A DNA stretch of 64,000 nucleotides, taken from positions 235,672 through 299,671 of the forward strand of contig CAYXBK010000002.1 of NCBI GenBank assembly GCA_964463165.1, read 5' to 3'. The stretch is from UBA7236 sp964463165. Its GTDB lineage: Bacteria; Bacteroidota; Bacteroidia; Chitinophagales; BACL12. This document shows positions 1 through 7,212 of this stretch, piece after piece. The notes beneath the pieces were generated by a model, which was not told where the DNA came from, ran no database searches, and worked only from the letters and a program-made list of their open reading frames with translations. The translations under genes were made by a program, and so were the position numbers. The first letter of the stretch is position 1. Each line of letters opens with the position of its first letter.

Positions 1-154
1 GGACTACATTATTCTGATCGAAGAAAAACATCCAGATCACAAAAACAAATACCGTGAAAAAGTATTTGTTTGTGAGGATTCGCGGGATCCGCCACGATTT
101 GATACGCTCTCTGAACGATTTGAATTCCTTTTTCACCTGATGAAAATTTTCCAT
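1..154 (-). CDS. Septum formation initiator (DivIC/FtsB-like), 3' part outside window
   Basis: Reading the reverse strand from an ATG at 154 gives 51 codons with no stop before the window edge, so the C-terminal part is missing. The peptide begins with a basic, helix-prone stretch (MENFHQVKKEFKSF), then RIPRILTNKYFF and one hydrophobic segment ending WMFFFDQNN. The 'W-M-x-F-F-D-x-N' end of the single membrane helix is the hallmark I know from Bacteroidota FtsB/DivIC division proteins. In that family a coiled coil follows and binds FtsL/FtsQ partners at the septum. It lies just beyond eno and the acyltransferase on the same strand, and eno next to a septum initiator is a familiar Bacteroidota arrangement. 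Family assignment rests on the N-terminal third only. Confidence 0.7.
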   Translation of the reverse strand, partial: MENFHQVKKEFKSFRERIKSWRIPRILTNKYFFTVFVFVIWMFFFDQNNVV

Positions 155-226
155 TGTAAAAATACCCTTGCCGGTTCCGGTAAGGAACGAAACAATTAAA
201 TAAAAAAGTGTGGATAGTATACTAAA

Positions 227-1333
227 TTAAACTGCTTTGCGCTGCTTGCGGTTGAGCCTGTTCTTCAGAAATCTGTTCAGCGGCTCTTCAACAAATTTAA
301 ACAGTAGTACCGCAATAATATTGAGCATTAAAAAAGTGAAGATGCTCTGATGTGCTATCAAACCTGTGAGGTCGCAGATAACGCCAACATGTATCAGGTA
401 AAAAACATAGGAGCTTTTTCCCAGCAAAATAAACAGCCGCGATGAAAGCAGTTTACTCACTGCAGTTTCTTCCCTTAATAATCCGTAGAAAAAAAGTGCA
501 ACGCCCGTTACCGGCAATAAGAAATTATTGATGATAATTCCTTCAGTTGTAAATGCACCGATCGTTTGAGAACCTTTCACAAGCCCCAGGCAAAACACCC
601 AGGCAAAAATGAGTGCAAGTCCAAACCAGGTAAATTTTCCGCCTTGCTTTTTAGTATAATGTTTCATAAAAAAAAGTGCCAGCCATATTCCCGTAAAAAA
701 TTCGATGCATCTGCCGAAGAAAGTATACAGAAACATAAAATTCCAGTTGGCAAAAAACCCGTAGAAATTCATTCTGCTCCCGATCATAACAAGACATGCG
801 CCAAGACCAAGCAAAGCAACCGGCAGCAAATAGATATTTCGTGTTCTTCTTCTGATGAGAATAAAAAATACAGGTGCACTTAAATAAAATAATTCCTCCA
901 CCGTGAGCGACCAGCCTTGCGCTATACCGGTAAATTTGAGATCATCAAAAAAGCCCCTGATAAAAGTAATATTGCTCAGAAATAATAATCCGGAAAAATC
1001 TCCATTTGAAATAATTACCGGCAGGATAAATGTAAGTGTTGTTAAAATAAAATACATCGGATAAATCCTGGCGATACGGGAAACAAAATAGCTGCGCAGG
1101 TTCAATTGGTGTGCGCCAGAATATCTGTATGCAATTAAAAAACCGCTCAGCACAAAAAATATGGAAACGCCGATATGAAATTCATTTACAAAATCAAATA
1201 AATACCCGCCGGCAAATGATTCTGAAAATGGATTATAATGATGAAAAAAAACAAGATAGGCCGCTATTGCCCGCACACCGGTTAAGGCGGGGAAATAGTC
1301 GGATTTTTGGTTCTGGAGATCTGAAGTGTTCAA
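227..1333 (-). CDS. Acyltransferase family 3 (OafA-like) membrane protein
   Basis: A 368-residue polytopic membrane protein of the acyltransferase-3 family, which moves acyl groups (often acetyl) onto cell-surface sugars from the inner membrane. Visible features are an N-terminal PALTGVRAIAAYLVFFHH motif with the paired histidines near residues 31-32, the 'FFVLSGFLI' segment near residue 60, a 'GWSLTVEELFYL' motif near residue 140, and about ten hydrophobic segments overall. The C-terminus ends in a basic tail. Length fits the family (about 350-400). It sits between eno and the DivIC-like gene on the same strand. Its real substrate cannot be read from the sequence, and no sugar-biosynthesis genes are adjacent. 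Confidence 0.85.
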   Translation of the reverse strand: MNTSDLQNQKSDYFPALTGVRAIAAYLVFFHHYNPFSESFAGGYLFDFVNEFHIGVSIFFVLSGFLIAYRYSGAHQLNLRSYFVSRIARIYPMYFILTTLTFILPVIISNGDFSGLLFLSNITFIRGFFDDLKFTGIAQGWSLTVEELFYLSAPVFFILIRRRTRNIYLLPVALLGLGACLVMIGSRMNFYGFFANWNFMFLYTFFGRCIEFFTGIWLALFFMKHYTKKQGGKFTWFGLALIFAWVFCLGLVKGSQTIGAFTTEGIIINNFLLPVTGVALFFYGLLREETAVSKLLSSRLFILLGKSSYVFYLIHVGVICDLTGLIAHQSIFTFLMLNIIAVLLFKFVEEPLNRFLKNRLNRKQRKAV

Positions 1334-1341
1334 ATTCGTCT

Positions 1342-1424
1342 TTTCAGGAGGAAGAAAATAAAACTATTTATCTCCTGAAACTAAAGATATTTAATAATGA
1401 TGAAGCCGTTAATAGCTTACGGCT
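1342..1424 (-). terminator. Two hairpins between eno and the acyltransferase gene
   Basis: Downstream of the eno stop (reverse strand) lies a short hairpin, AGCCGT at 1404-1409 pairing with ACGGCT at 1419-1424. A 9-bp perfect inverted repeat follows, TTTCAGGAG at 1342-1350 with CTCCTGAAA at 1372-1380. Neither has a clean T-run on the reverse strand, so intrinsic termination is possible but weak. The second could instead be a leader structure for the acyltransferase, whose start is at 1333. Confidence 0.35.
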
Positions 1425-1437
1425 GAAAAAACATAAT

Positions 1438-2721
1438 TTACTTCATAAACACATTCCCCGCCCAAACTGCCGAAGCACCTAATTCTTCTTCAATGCGCAG
1501 CAACTGATTGTATTTTGCGATCCTGTCTGAACGTGATGCAGAGCCCGTTTTAATTTGTCCGCAATTTAATGCAACTGCCAGATCTGCAATTGTGGTATCT
1601 TCCGTTTCACCGCTGCGATGGCTCATCACCGAAGTATATTTTGCACGATGCGCCATGTTTACTGCGTTGATCGTTTCTGTGAGTGATCCGATTTGATTTA
1701 CTTTTACTAAAATACTGTTTGCAATATTTTCACGGATTCCCTTTGCAAGTCGTTTTACATTCGTTACAAAAAGATCATCTCCCACCAATTGAATTTTATT
1801 TCCCAATTGTTCGGTGATCATTTTCCAGCCGGTCCAGTCGTCTTCCGCCAAACCATCTTCAATTGATTTGATCGGATATTTTTTACACCAGTTCACCCAA
1901 TAATCCACCATTTCTTCAGGAGATAATTGCCGCTTATCCGATTTTTTAAAAATGTATTTTTTATTTTCCGCATCAAAAAATTCGGATGCAGCAGGATCCA
2001 ATGCAATTACAATATCTTCACCCGGTACATAACCTGCATCTTCAATTGCTTTTAAAACGGTTTCAATTGCTTCATCATTCGATTGCATATCCGGAGCAAA
2101 TCCGCCTTCATCCCCCACATTTGTGGAATATCCTTTTTTCTTCAACACCGATTTTAAATGATGGAACACTTCAACACCCATACGCAACGCATCAGCAAAA
2201 TTTTCTCCGGCAACGGGTGCGATCATGAATTCCTGAAAATCAATTTTATTATCTGCGTGTGCGCCGCCATTTAAAATATTCATGAGCGGAACCGGTAATG
2301 TATTTGCATTTACACCACCCACATATCTGTATAACGGAATTGCCAATTCATTTGCCGCCGCTTTTGCACATGCAAGTGAAACAGCAAGAATTGCATTTGC
2401 ACCTAATTTACTTTTATTATCCGTGCCATCGATTTCAATCATTAAATGATCGATATAATTCTGATCAAAAACATCCACACCTTCCAGCTCACGTGCAATA
2501 ATTGTATTTACATTATCAACTGCCTGCAACACGCCTTTTCCCAAATACTGATCGGCATCGCCATCCCGCAATTCAACCGCTTCATGTACACCGGTACTTG
2601 CACCGCTTGGAACAGCTGCTCGCCCGGCAGAACCGTATTCGGTATAAACTTCTGCTTCCACAGTCGGATTTCCTCTTGAATCGAGAATTTGTCTTGCTTT
2701 AATTTCGAGTATATGGCTCAT
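1438..2721 (-). CDS. eno: Enolase
   Basis: Enolase (2-phosphoglycerate to phosphoenolpyruvate, glycolysis, cytosol, Mg-dependent). The ATG at 2721 gives 427 residues beginning MSHILEIKARQILDSRGNPT, the expected enolase N-terminus. A longer in-frame reading from 2784 would add residues encoded by a tandem repeat and is rejected. Visible motifs: RAAVPSGASTG loop (about 34-44), GGAHADN (about 152-158), NVGDEGGFAP with the catalytic acid near residue 205, metal ligands in ALDPAASEF, SIEDGLAEDDW and VGDDLFVTN, catalytic lysine in ILVKVNQIGSLTET, and SHRSGETEDT. Substrate-loop residues near the end read GSASRSDR rather than the common APCRSER. It is downstream of carA on the same strand, with the gap filled by heptad arrays that start 7 nt before the ATG. 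Confidence 0.97.
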   Translation of the reverse strand: MSHILEIKARQILDSRGNPTVEAEVYTEYGSAGRAAVPSGASTGVHEAVELRDGDADQYLGKGVLQAVDNVNTIIARELEGVDVFDQNYIDHLMIEIDGTDNKSKLGANAILAVSLACAKAAANELAIPLYRYVGGVNANTLPVPLMNILNGGAHADNKIDFQEFMIAPVAGENFADALRMGVEVFHHLKSVLKKKGYSTNVGDEGGFAPDMQSNDEAIETVLKAIEDAGYVPGEDIVIALDPAASEFFDAENKKYIFKKSDKRQLSPEEMVDYWVNWCKKYPIKSIEDGLAEDDWTGWKMITEQLGNKIQLVGDDLFVTNVKRLAKGIRENIANSILVKVNQIGSLTETINAVNMAHRAKYTSVMSHRSGETEDTTIADLAVALNCGQIKTGSASRSDRIAKYNQLLRIEEELGASAVWAGNVFMK

Positions 2722-2728
2722 TGGTTTT

Positions 2729-2872
2729 GAGTTGAGAGTTCTGAGTTGAGAGTTGAGAGTTCTGAGTTCTGAGTTGCTGCGCAAGCTATTTCCGCGAAAG
2801 CAATCCTGATTCCTGATTCCTGATTCTTGATTCCTGTTACTTGCTACCTGCTACTTGATACTTATTACTTTC
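2729..2872. repeat. Composite heptad array with hairpin core between carA and eno
   Basis: Seven contiguous 7-mers, GAGTTGA or GAGTTCT with a last GAGTTGC, run 2729-2777. A core at 2774-2803 has complementary ends (TTGCT...AGCAA, with inner CGC...GCG). A second array then follows, first (TGATTCC)-type units and then TACTTGN-type units, to about 2872. The whole carA-eno gap is this element. The carA stop codon at 2837-2839 lies inside it. The same architecture with a matching core recurs at 63214-63343. Confidence 0.9.
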
Positions 2873-3964
2873 CACCATTTTCACAAATTCATCAAACAAA
2901 TATCTCGCATCGTGCGGGCCCGGTGTTGCTTCCGGATGATATTGCACACTGAATGCTTTTTTATCTGTTAAACGAAATCCTTCAATTGTATCGTCATTTA
3001 AATTCACATGCGTGATTTTTGTGTTCTTTGAATTTCGGATCTGATCTTCACGCACACCGAATCCGTGATTTTGTGTTGTGATCTCACATAAACCTGTTTC
3101 AAGATTTTTTACCGGGTGATTACAACCGCGATGTCCGTGATGTAATTTATATGTTGAAATTCCATTTGCAAGTGCAAGTAATTGTTGCCCTAAACAAATT
3201 CCGAATAACGGCTGATCTGCATGTAATATTTTTTTCACTGTCTCCACTGCATAATCCATACTTGACGGATCACCCGGGCCATTTGAAATAAAATATCCGT
3301 TCGGATTAAAATCCAGCGTGTCTTCAAATTTTGTTTTGGCAGGAACAATTTTTAAATAACATCCACGGGCAGCAAGATTATTTAAAATACTTTTTTTCAC
3401 ACCATAGTCGAATACGATTATTTTTTTATCTGCATCCGGATTTCCAAGAAAATAGGGTGTTGTTGTAGAAACTTTGCTCGATAATTCCAGTCCGTTCATA
3501 TCCGGAACCTGTTCGAGTTTATTTTTCAGAATTGCAATATCAGTTGTCTCACTCGAGATGATACAATTCATTGCGCCTTTGCTGCGGATATGACGAACAA
3601 TTGCTCTCGTATCCACATCGCTGATGGCTACAAGATTTTCATCCAGCAAATAATCCTGGATCGAACTTTCGGTCATGCGGCGTGAAAAAGGAACAGTGTA
3701 ATTTTTAACAGCCAGGCCGGAAATTTTTATATGATCGCTTTCCACTTCATCGGCAAATGCCCCGTAATTTCCGATATGTGCATTCGTCATTACCAGAATC
3801 TGCCCGTAATAACTCGGGTCAGTAAAAATTTCCTGGTAGCCGGTCATACCGGTATTAAAACATATTTCTCCTGTTGTTGTGCCTATTTTCCCGGCAGAAT
3901 AACCGGAAAATGCAGTTCCGTCTTGCAGAAGCAGCACGGCCGGAACTTTCTGAATATTATCCAT
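2837..3964 (-). CDS. carA: Carbamoyl-phosphate synthase small subunit
   Basis: The glutaminase subunit that hydrolyses glutamine and channels ammonia to CarB for carbamoyl phosphate (pyrimidine and arginine synthesis). The ATG at 3964 (MDNIQKVPAVLLLQDG) is preferred over a TTG 12 nt upstream that overlaps the promoter box. It gives 375 residues, the usual length. The N-terminal CPSase domain carries GEICFNTGMTGYQEI. The class-I amidotransferase domain carries GICLGQQLLAL (nucleophilic Cys) and QYHPEATPGPHD (His and Glu). The last residues (NKYQVAGSK) and the stop are encoded by a TACTTGN heptad array, so the extreme C-terminus is repeat-derived. carB is not adjacent; it is at 40147. Confidence 0.96.
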   Translation of the reverse strand: MDNIQKVPAVLLLQDGTAFSGYSAGKIGTTTGEICFNTGMTGYQEIFTDPSYYGQILVMTNAHIGNYGAFADEVESDHIKISGLAVKNYTVPFSRRMTESSIQDYLLDENLVAISDVDTRAIVRHIRSKGAMNCIISSETTDIAILKNKLEQVPDMNGLELSSKVSTTTPYFLGNPDADKKIIVFDYGVKKSILNNLAARGCYLKIVPAKTKFEDTLDFNPNGYFISNGPGDPSSMDYAVETVKKILHADQPLFGICLGQQLLALANGISTYKLHHGHRGCNHPVKNLETGLCEITTQNHGFGVREDQIRNSKNTKITHVNLNDDTIEGFRLTDKKAFSVQYHPEATPGPHDARYLFDEFVKMVESNKYQVAGSK

Positions 3965-3973
3965 TTCAGGCGT

Positions 3974-3981
3974 CAAAGATA
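3974..3981 (-). promoter_or_regulatory. -7 box of carA promoter
   Basis: The reverse strand reads TATCTTTG, matching the Bacteroidota -7 consensus TAnnTTTG. It lies 9 nt upstream of the carA ATG, implying a very short leader. I find no convincing -33 TTTG. Confidence 0.45.
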
Positions 3982-4013
3982 CGGTGTGAAGTTTAAAGTT
4001 TTAGTGGGGATGG

Positions 4014-4123
4014 GGTATTGGTTATTGGTTATTGATTATTAACGGATTTTATAGAAAACCGGGCTCCTTATTCTTGACTCCTGGCTCCTGACTCCTGACT
4101 CCTGACTCCTTTCTCCTGCTTTC
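4014..4123. repeat. Composite heptad array upstream of carA
   Basis: A first array of GGTTATT-type 7-mers covers about 4014-4040, followed by a 20-nt spacer. Nine further 7-mers run 4061-4123, mostly TGACTCC with variants TGGCTCC, TTTCTCC and TGCTTTC. It fills the 240-bp gap between the divergent carA and the START-like gene. Apart from the carA promoter, I see nothing else in this gap. Confidence 0.9.
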
Positions 4124-4203
4124 TGTAATAAAAAAGTAAAAACTTGTCTGGCAATACAGAATGAAACCGGAAAAAGCTATTTTCAATAAATCAAATTTAA
4201 AAA

Positions 4204-4704
4204 ATGGAACCCTACAACTGGTCACAATTCACAAAGCGGATAGCGATAAATGCTCCGGTGCCGCTGATCTATACTTGCTGGAGTACCCGGTCCGGCCTTG
4301 AAAAATGGTTTTTGAGGATGGCAGAATTCCGGAATGCTGCCGGTGTCCTCAGGGAGCTTGGCGAATTTGTTCAGCCCGGAGATACCTACAGCTGGATGTG
4401 GCATGGATGGCCCGATGATGTAAATGAAAAAAACAAAGTGCTTGCAGCAAACGGGATCGATTTATTTCAATTCGGTTTTGCCGATGTATGCATTGTTACA
4501 ATTAAAATTTCAACGCTGGAAAATTTCAGCATTGTAGAATTAACGCAATCCGAAATTCCGACGGATGATGAACATAAAGCAAAATGGCATTTGGGATGTC
4601 TGGAGGGATGGACATTTTATCTGGCCAATTTAAAATCAATACTTGAAGGCGGGCTCGACCTGAGAAATAAAAGTCTTAAAGTTGGATTGGTAATTAATTC
4701 ATGA
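4204..4704 (+). CDS. START-like (SRPBCC) domain protein
   Basis: A 166-residue single-domain protein of the SRPBCC/AHSA1-like fold, a helix-grip cavity that binds hydrophobic ligands. Typical features are the early FTKRIAINAPVPLIYTCWST and GLEKWFL (strand, then the helix carrying the conserved Trp) and an ELTQSEIPTDDEHK motif near residue 133. The long C-terminal helix reads LGCLEGWTFYLANLKSILEG. Length is normal for the family. It has no signal peptide, so it is likely cytosolic. It is convergent with the MscS gene and divergent from carA. The ligand is unknown. Confidence 0.8.
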   Translation: MEPYNWSQFTKRIAINAPVPLIYTCWSTRSGLEKWFLRMAEFRNAAGVLRELGEFVQPGDTYSWMWHGWPDDVNEKNKVLAANGIDLFQFGFADVCIVTIKISTLENFSIVELTQSEIPTDDEHKAKWHLGCLEGWTFYLANLKSILEGGLDLRNKSLKVGLVINS

Positions 4705-4730
4705 AGGCGGAACCGGGAGTTGCGAAAGAA

Positions 4731-5888
4731 TTAATTTTTCGAATCGCTGTTTCTCAAATCCTCCACCCGCAATGTTTGGGTTGGGTATGCGAACTGAGCG
4801 CCATTTTCCTTTACAATCCGCATAATTTCAAACAAGACATTATTTCTGTCGAACATATACGGTTCCCAGCTTTTATATGTGAGAAATATTTCAACCCAGA
4901 TCTCCAGTGCAAATGTTCCGAAATTATAAAATGTAACGATCGGCTGATCATTGCTTTCAGGATGATTTTGCCCGTATGTTTTAATATCAATAATTATTTT
5001 ATTTAAAACTTCTGGCGGTGTTTCATATGTTAAAGCAAGAATAAACTGGATGCGCCTGCTTTTGCGCAGGCGTAAATTACTGATGCGGTTATTGACAATA
5101 TTTTTATTCGGAATAGTCGTATAACTCGTATCCTGTGTGCGGACTCTCGTACTTCTGAATCCTACTTTTTCAATTGTACCCGTAATGCCGTCTACTTCAA
5201 CAAGGTCGCCGACAATAAATGGTTTTTCCGTGAAGATCACAATGCTGCCGAACATATTCTGCAATGTTTCCTGCGCAGCAAATGCAATTGCGATTCCTGC
5301 AATTCCGGCACCTGCAACAAGCGATGTAACATTTACGTGAAATACAATTCCAAGCAATGCCAGGATGGCAATGAGCCATACAAATATTTTAATCAGGTCT
5401 TTAAAAAATCCGACGATCTGATCATCATAAGGATCCTCCGTTTGATCTGCTTTAAAGCGCAGCACTTTAATTAAAAAATCGCCGAAGCGGGAAACAAGCC
5501 AGGCAATATTCAGGATGAGCAGAAAATGATAAACACCAAACAGAAACGACTGAATGGAAAATCCCAGTAATTCTTTTGCAGTTGCACCATGTCCTTCAAT
5601 CATATCATCTCCCCAACCATCGGGCAATACGAGTGAGCGCATGCCGAAATAAATTGTGTTGAGAATGATAAAACTTTCTAAAGGCGCCAGCAATAAACTG
5701 AAAAATTGTTCGGTGAGTTTTCCTGCGGATGTTTTGCGCAATAGCCAGGAAATAAATTTGCTGATCAGTTTGGAGATATAGCGTTTAAAAAGAACTACCA
5801 ATAATACTGCACCCAGCATCCATGCATATTGACGATAGGTGTTGTTTAATAGTTCGCGGTCAAAAAATTCCTGTATATCCAGCAGCAT
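4731..5888 (-). CDS. Small-conductance mechanosensitive channel (MscS family)
   Basis: A 385-residue MscS-type channel that opens under membrane tension to release solutes during osmotic downshock. About four hydrophobic segments precede the pore helix VTSLVAGAGIAGIAIAFAAQ, with the Gly/Ala packing pattern typical of the MscS TM3. FGSIVIFTEKPFIVGDLVEV and GTIEKVGFRSTRVRTQD follow, the conserved beta domain. Then comes TIPNKNIVNNRISN and a C-terminal alpha/beta domain. Length is between E. coli MscS (286) and larger paralogues, with an extended N-terminal membrane region. A TACCTTTG box lies 18 nt upstream. Confidence 0.92.
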   Translation of the reverse strand: MLLDIQEFFDRELLNNTYRQYAWMLGAVLLVVLFKRYISKLISKFISWLLRKTSAGKLTEQFFSLLLAPLESFIILNTIYFGMRSLVLPDGWGDDMIEGHGATAKELLGFSIQSFLFGVYHFLLILNIAWLVSRFGDFLIKVLRFKADQTEDPYDDQIVGFFKDLIKIFVWLIAILALLGIVFHVNVTSLVAGAGIAGIAIAFAAQETLQNMFGSIVIFTEKPFIVGDLVEVDGITGTIEKVGFRSTRVRTQDTSYTTIPNKNIVNNRISNLRLRKSRRIQFILALTYETPPEVLNKIIIDIKTYGQNHPESNDQPIVTFYNFGTFALEIWVEIFLTYKSWEPYMFDRNNVLFEIMRIVKENGAQFAYPTQTLRVEDLRNSDSKN

Positions 5889-5906
5889 AATCCTATTTCA
5901 GAAAAA

Positions 5907-5914
5907 CAAAGGTA
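5907..5914 (-). promoter_or_regulatory. -7 box of the MscS gene promoter
   Basis: The reverse strand reads TACCTTTG, matching TAnnTTTG, 18 nt upstream of the ATG at 5888. No clear -33 element was found. Confidence 0.4.
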
Positions 5915-6016
5915 AGAAGATGTGTTTGAACACTGTGAACCAATTAATAGACAAGCAACCGGTACATCGTGAAATCTCTGCACTTTAAATCGGATAAAAG
6001 ATTTGAATTTTAAATC

Positions 6017-7177
6017 ATGATTGAAAAACTGATCACACCGGTTCGCATATTTGATCAATTGGCAGATTGGACACTCCAATCCTATCATTGGGGAAATCAT
6101 ATCAGGATCAACAGGGGAGAAATGCCGGATACTGCGGAATGTCTGATTGCACTTGTGGGCGTACCTGAGAGCCGGGGCAGTTTAAACAACAGCGGATCTG
6201 CATCAGGCGCAGATATCGTAAGGAAACATCTCTACAAATTATCGGTTGGAGAATATGCACTGCATATGATCGATGCCGGTGATATTATAATCGGTGAAAC
6301 AATTGAAGAAACCTATCAGCATATTAAAATGGTAATGGAATGGTTTCTGGCGCAGCAAATTTTGCCGGTATTAATCGGAGGAAGCCAGGATATTACGATC
6401 GGACAATATGCAGGTTATGAATTTCTCGGGCAGGCAATTAATCTTGTTTCAATTGATGAAAAAATTGATTTGGATGAGCCCGAATTCTTACCGCCTTCCT
6501 GCACCTGGCTGAATGAAATATTTAATCATGAGCCGCGGTATTTGTTTAATTATTCGGCGATTGCATATCAATCACATTTTGTTGCACCTGAAATATTAAA
6601 AACAACGGAGAATTTATTTTTTGATGCGATCCGACTCGGACGTTTAAAAGAAAATATTCAGTTTGCAGAACCGGAAGTGCGGGATGCAGATTTATTGAGT
6701 ATTGATATTTCTGCAATCAAGGGTTGTGATGCAACGGGAAATGCAAATGTTTCACCTAATGGATTAACCAGCGGTGAAATTTGTCAGATCATGCGCTATG
6801 CAGGTATGAGTGATAAAATAACTTCGGTAGGTATTTATGAATACAATCCTTTATTCGACAATCAGGAATTAACTGCTCAACTCATTGCACAAATGATCTG
6901 GTATTTTGTGGATGGATTTTACAATCGTAAAAGCGATTATCCGATTGTGTCGGAAAAAGATTTTACAAAATATATCGTGAATGTCGGCGGCAATGAATAT
7001 GATCTCACATTTTGGAAAAGCAATAAATCAGGACGTTGGTGGGTAGAAGTTCCATTTATTGTGCAGGCACGATTTGAACGGCATCAGCTGGTTCCATGCA
7101 GTTATGAAGATTACGAAGCAGCGGTTAAAAATGATGTGCCTGAAAAATGGTTGCATATTTTTCAGAAACTGAGCTGA
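6017..7177 (+). CDS. Arginase/formimidoylglutamase-fold protein with altered metal site
   Basis: A 386-residue ureohydrolase-fold protein. Bacteroidota relatives are usually labelled formimidoylglutamase (histidine degradation), but key ligands differ. The canonical GGGHD motif reads GGSQD (121-125), so His is Gln. DAHxD reads DEKID (147-151), so His is Lys. SxDxDxxDP reads SIDISAIKGCD (228-238), so the second Asp is Ser. The core fold signals (LVGVPESRG, ASGADIVRKHL, GEICQIMRYAG) remain. It also carries about 70 extra C-terminal residues compared with arginases. I infer a degenerate or metal-independent member that may not act as a hydrolase. The ATG at 6017 is the only good start. It converges on murF with a period-8 repeat between them. 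Confidence 0.75.
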   Translation: MIEKLITPVRIFDQLADWTLQSYHWGNHIRINRGEMPDTAECLIALVGVPESRGSLNNSGSASGADIVRKHLYKLSVGEYALHMIDAGDIIIGETIEETYQHIKMVMEWFLAQQILPVLIGGSQDITIGQYAGYEFLGQAINLVSIDEKIDLDEPEFLPPSCTWLNEIFNHEPRYLFNYSAIAYQSHFVAPEILKTTENLFFDAIRLGRLKENIQFAEPEVRDADLLSIDISAIKGCDATGNANVSPNGLTSGEICQIMRYAGMSDKITSVGIYEYNPLFDNQELTAQLIAQMIWYFVDGFYNRKSDYPIVSEKDFTKYIVNVGGNEYDLTFWKSNKSGRWWVEVPFIVQARFERHQLVPCSYEDYEAAVKNDVPEKWLHIFQKLS

Positions 7178-7180
7178 AGG

Positions 7181-7212
7181 TTAATCAGCAGATTAGCAAA
7201 TTAGCAGATCGA
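7181..7212. repeat. Period-8 array between convergent genes
   Basis: On the reverse strand the gap reads as three 8-mers of the form CTGCTAAT, TTGCTAAT, CTGCTGAT. It fills the whole space between the arginase-fold stop (7177) and the murF stop (7213). Related octamers occur at 44298-44322 and 56461-56489. Confidence 0.75.

Noticed and set aside
2722..2784. A 21-residue N-terminal extension of enolase
   Set aside because: It is translated GAGTTCT heptad array; the canonical enolase N-terminus begins at the ATG at 2721.
2729..2872. CRISPR array
   Set aside because: Units are 7 nt and contiguous with no spacers, and there are no cas genes in the window.
5846..6100. 84-residue reverse-strand open frame between the MscS and arginase-fold genes
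   Set aside because: It overlaps the 5' ends of both well-supported genes and has no recognisable features.
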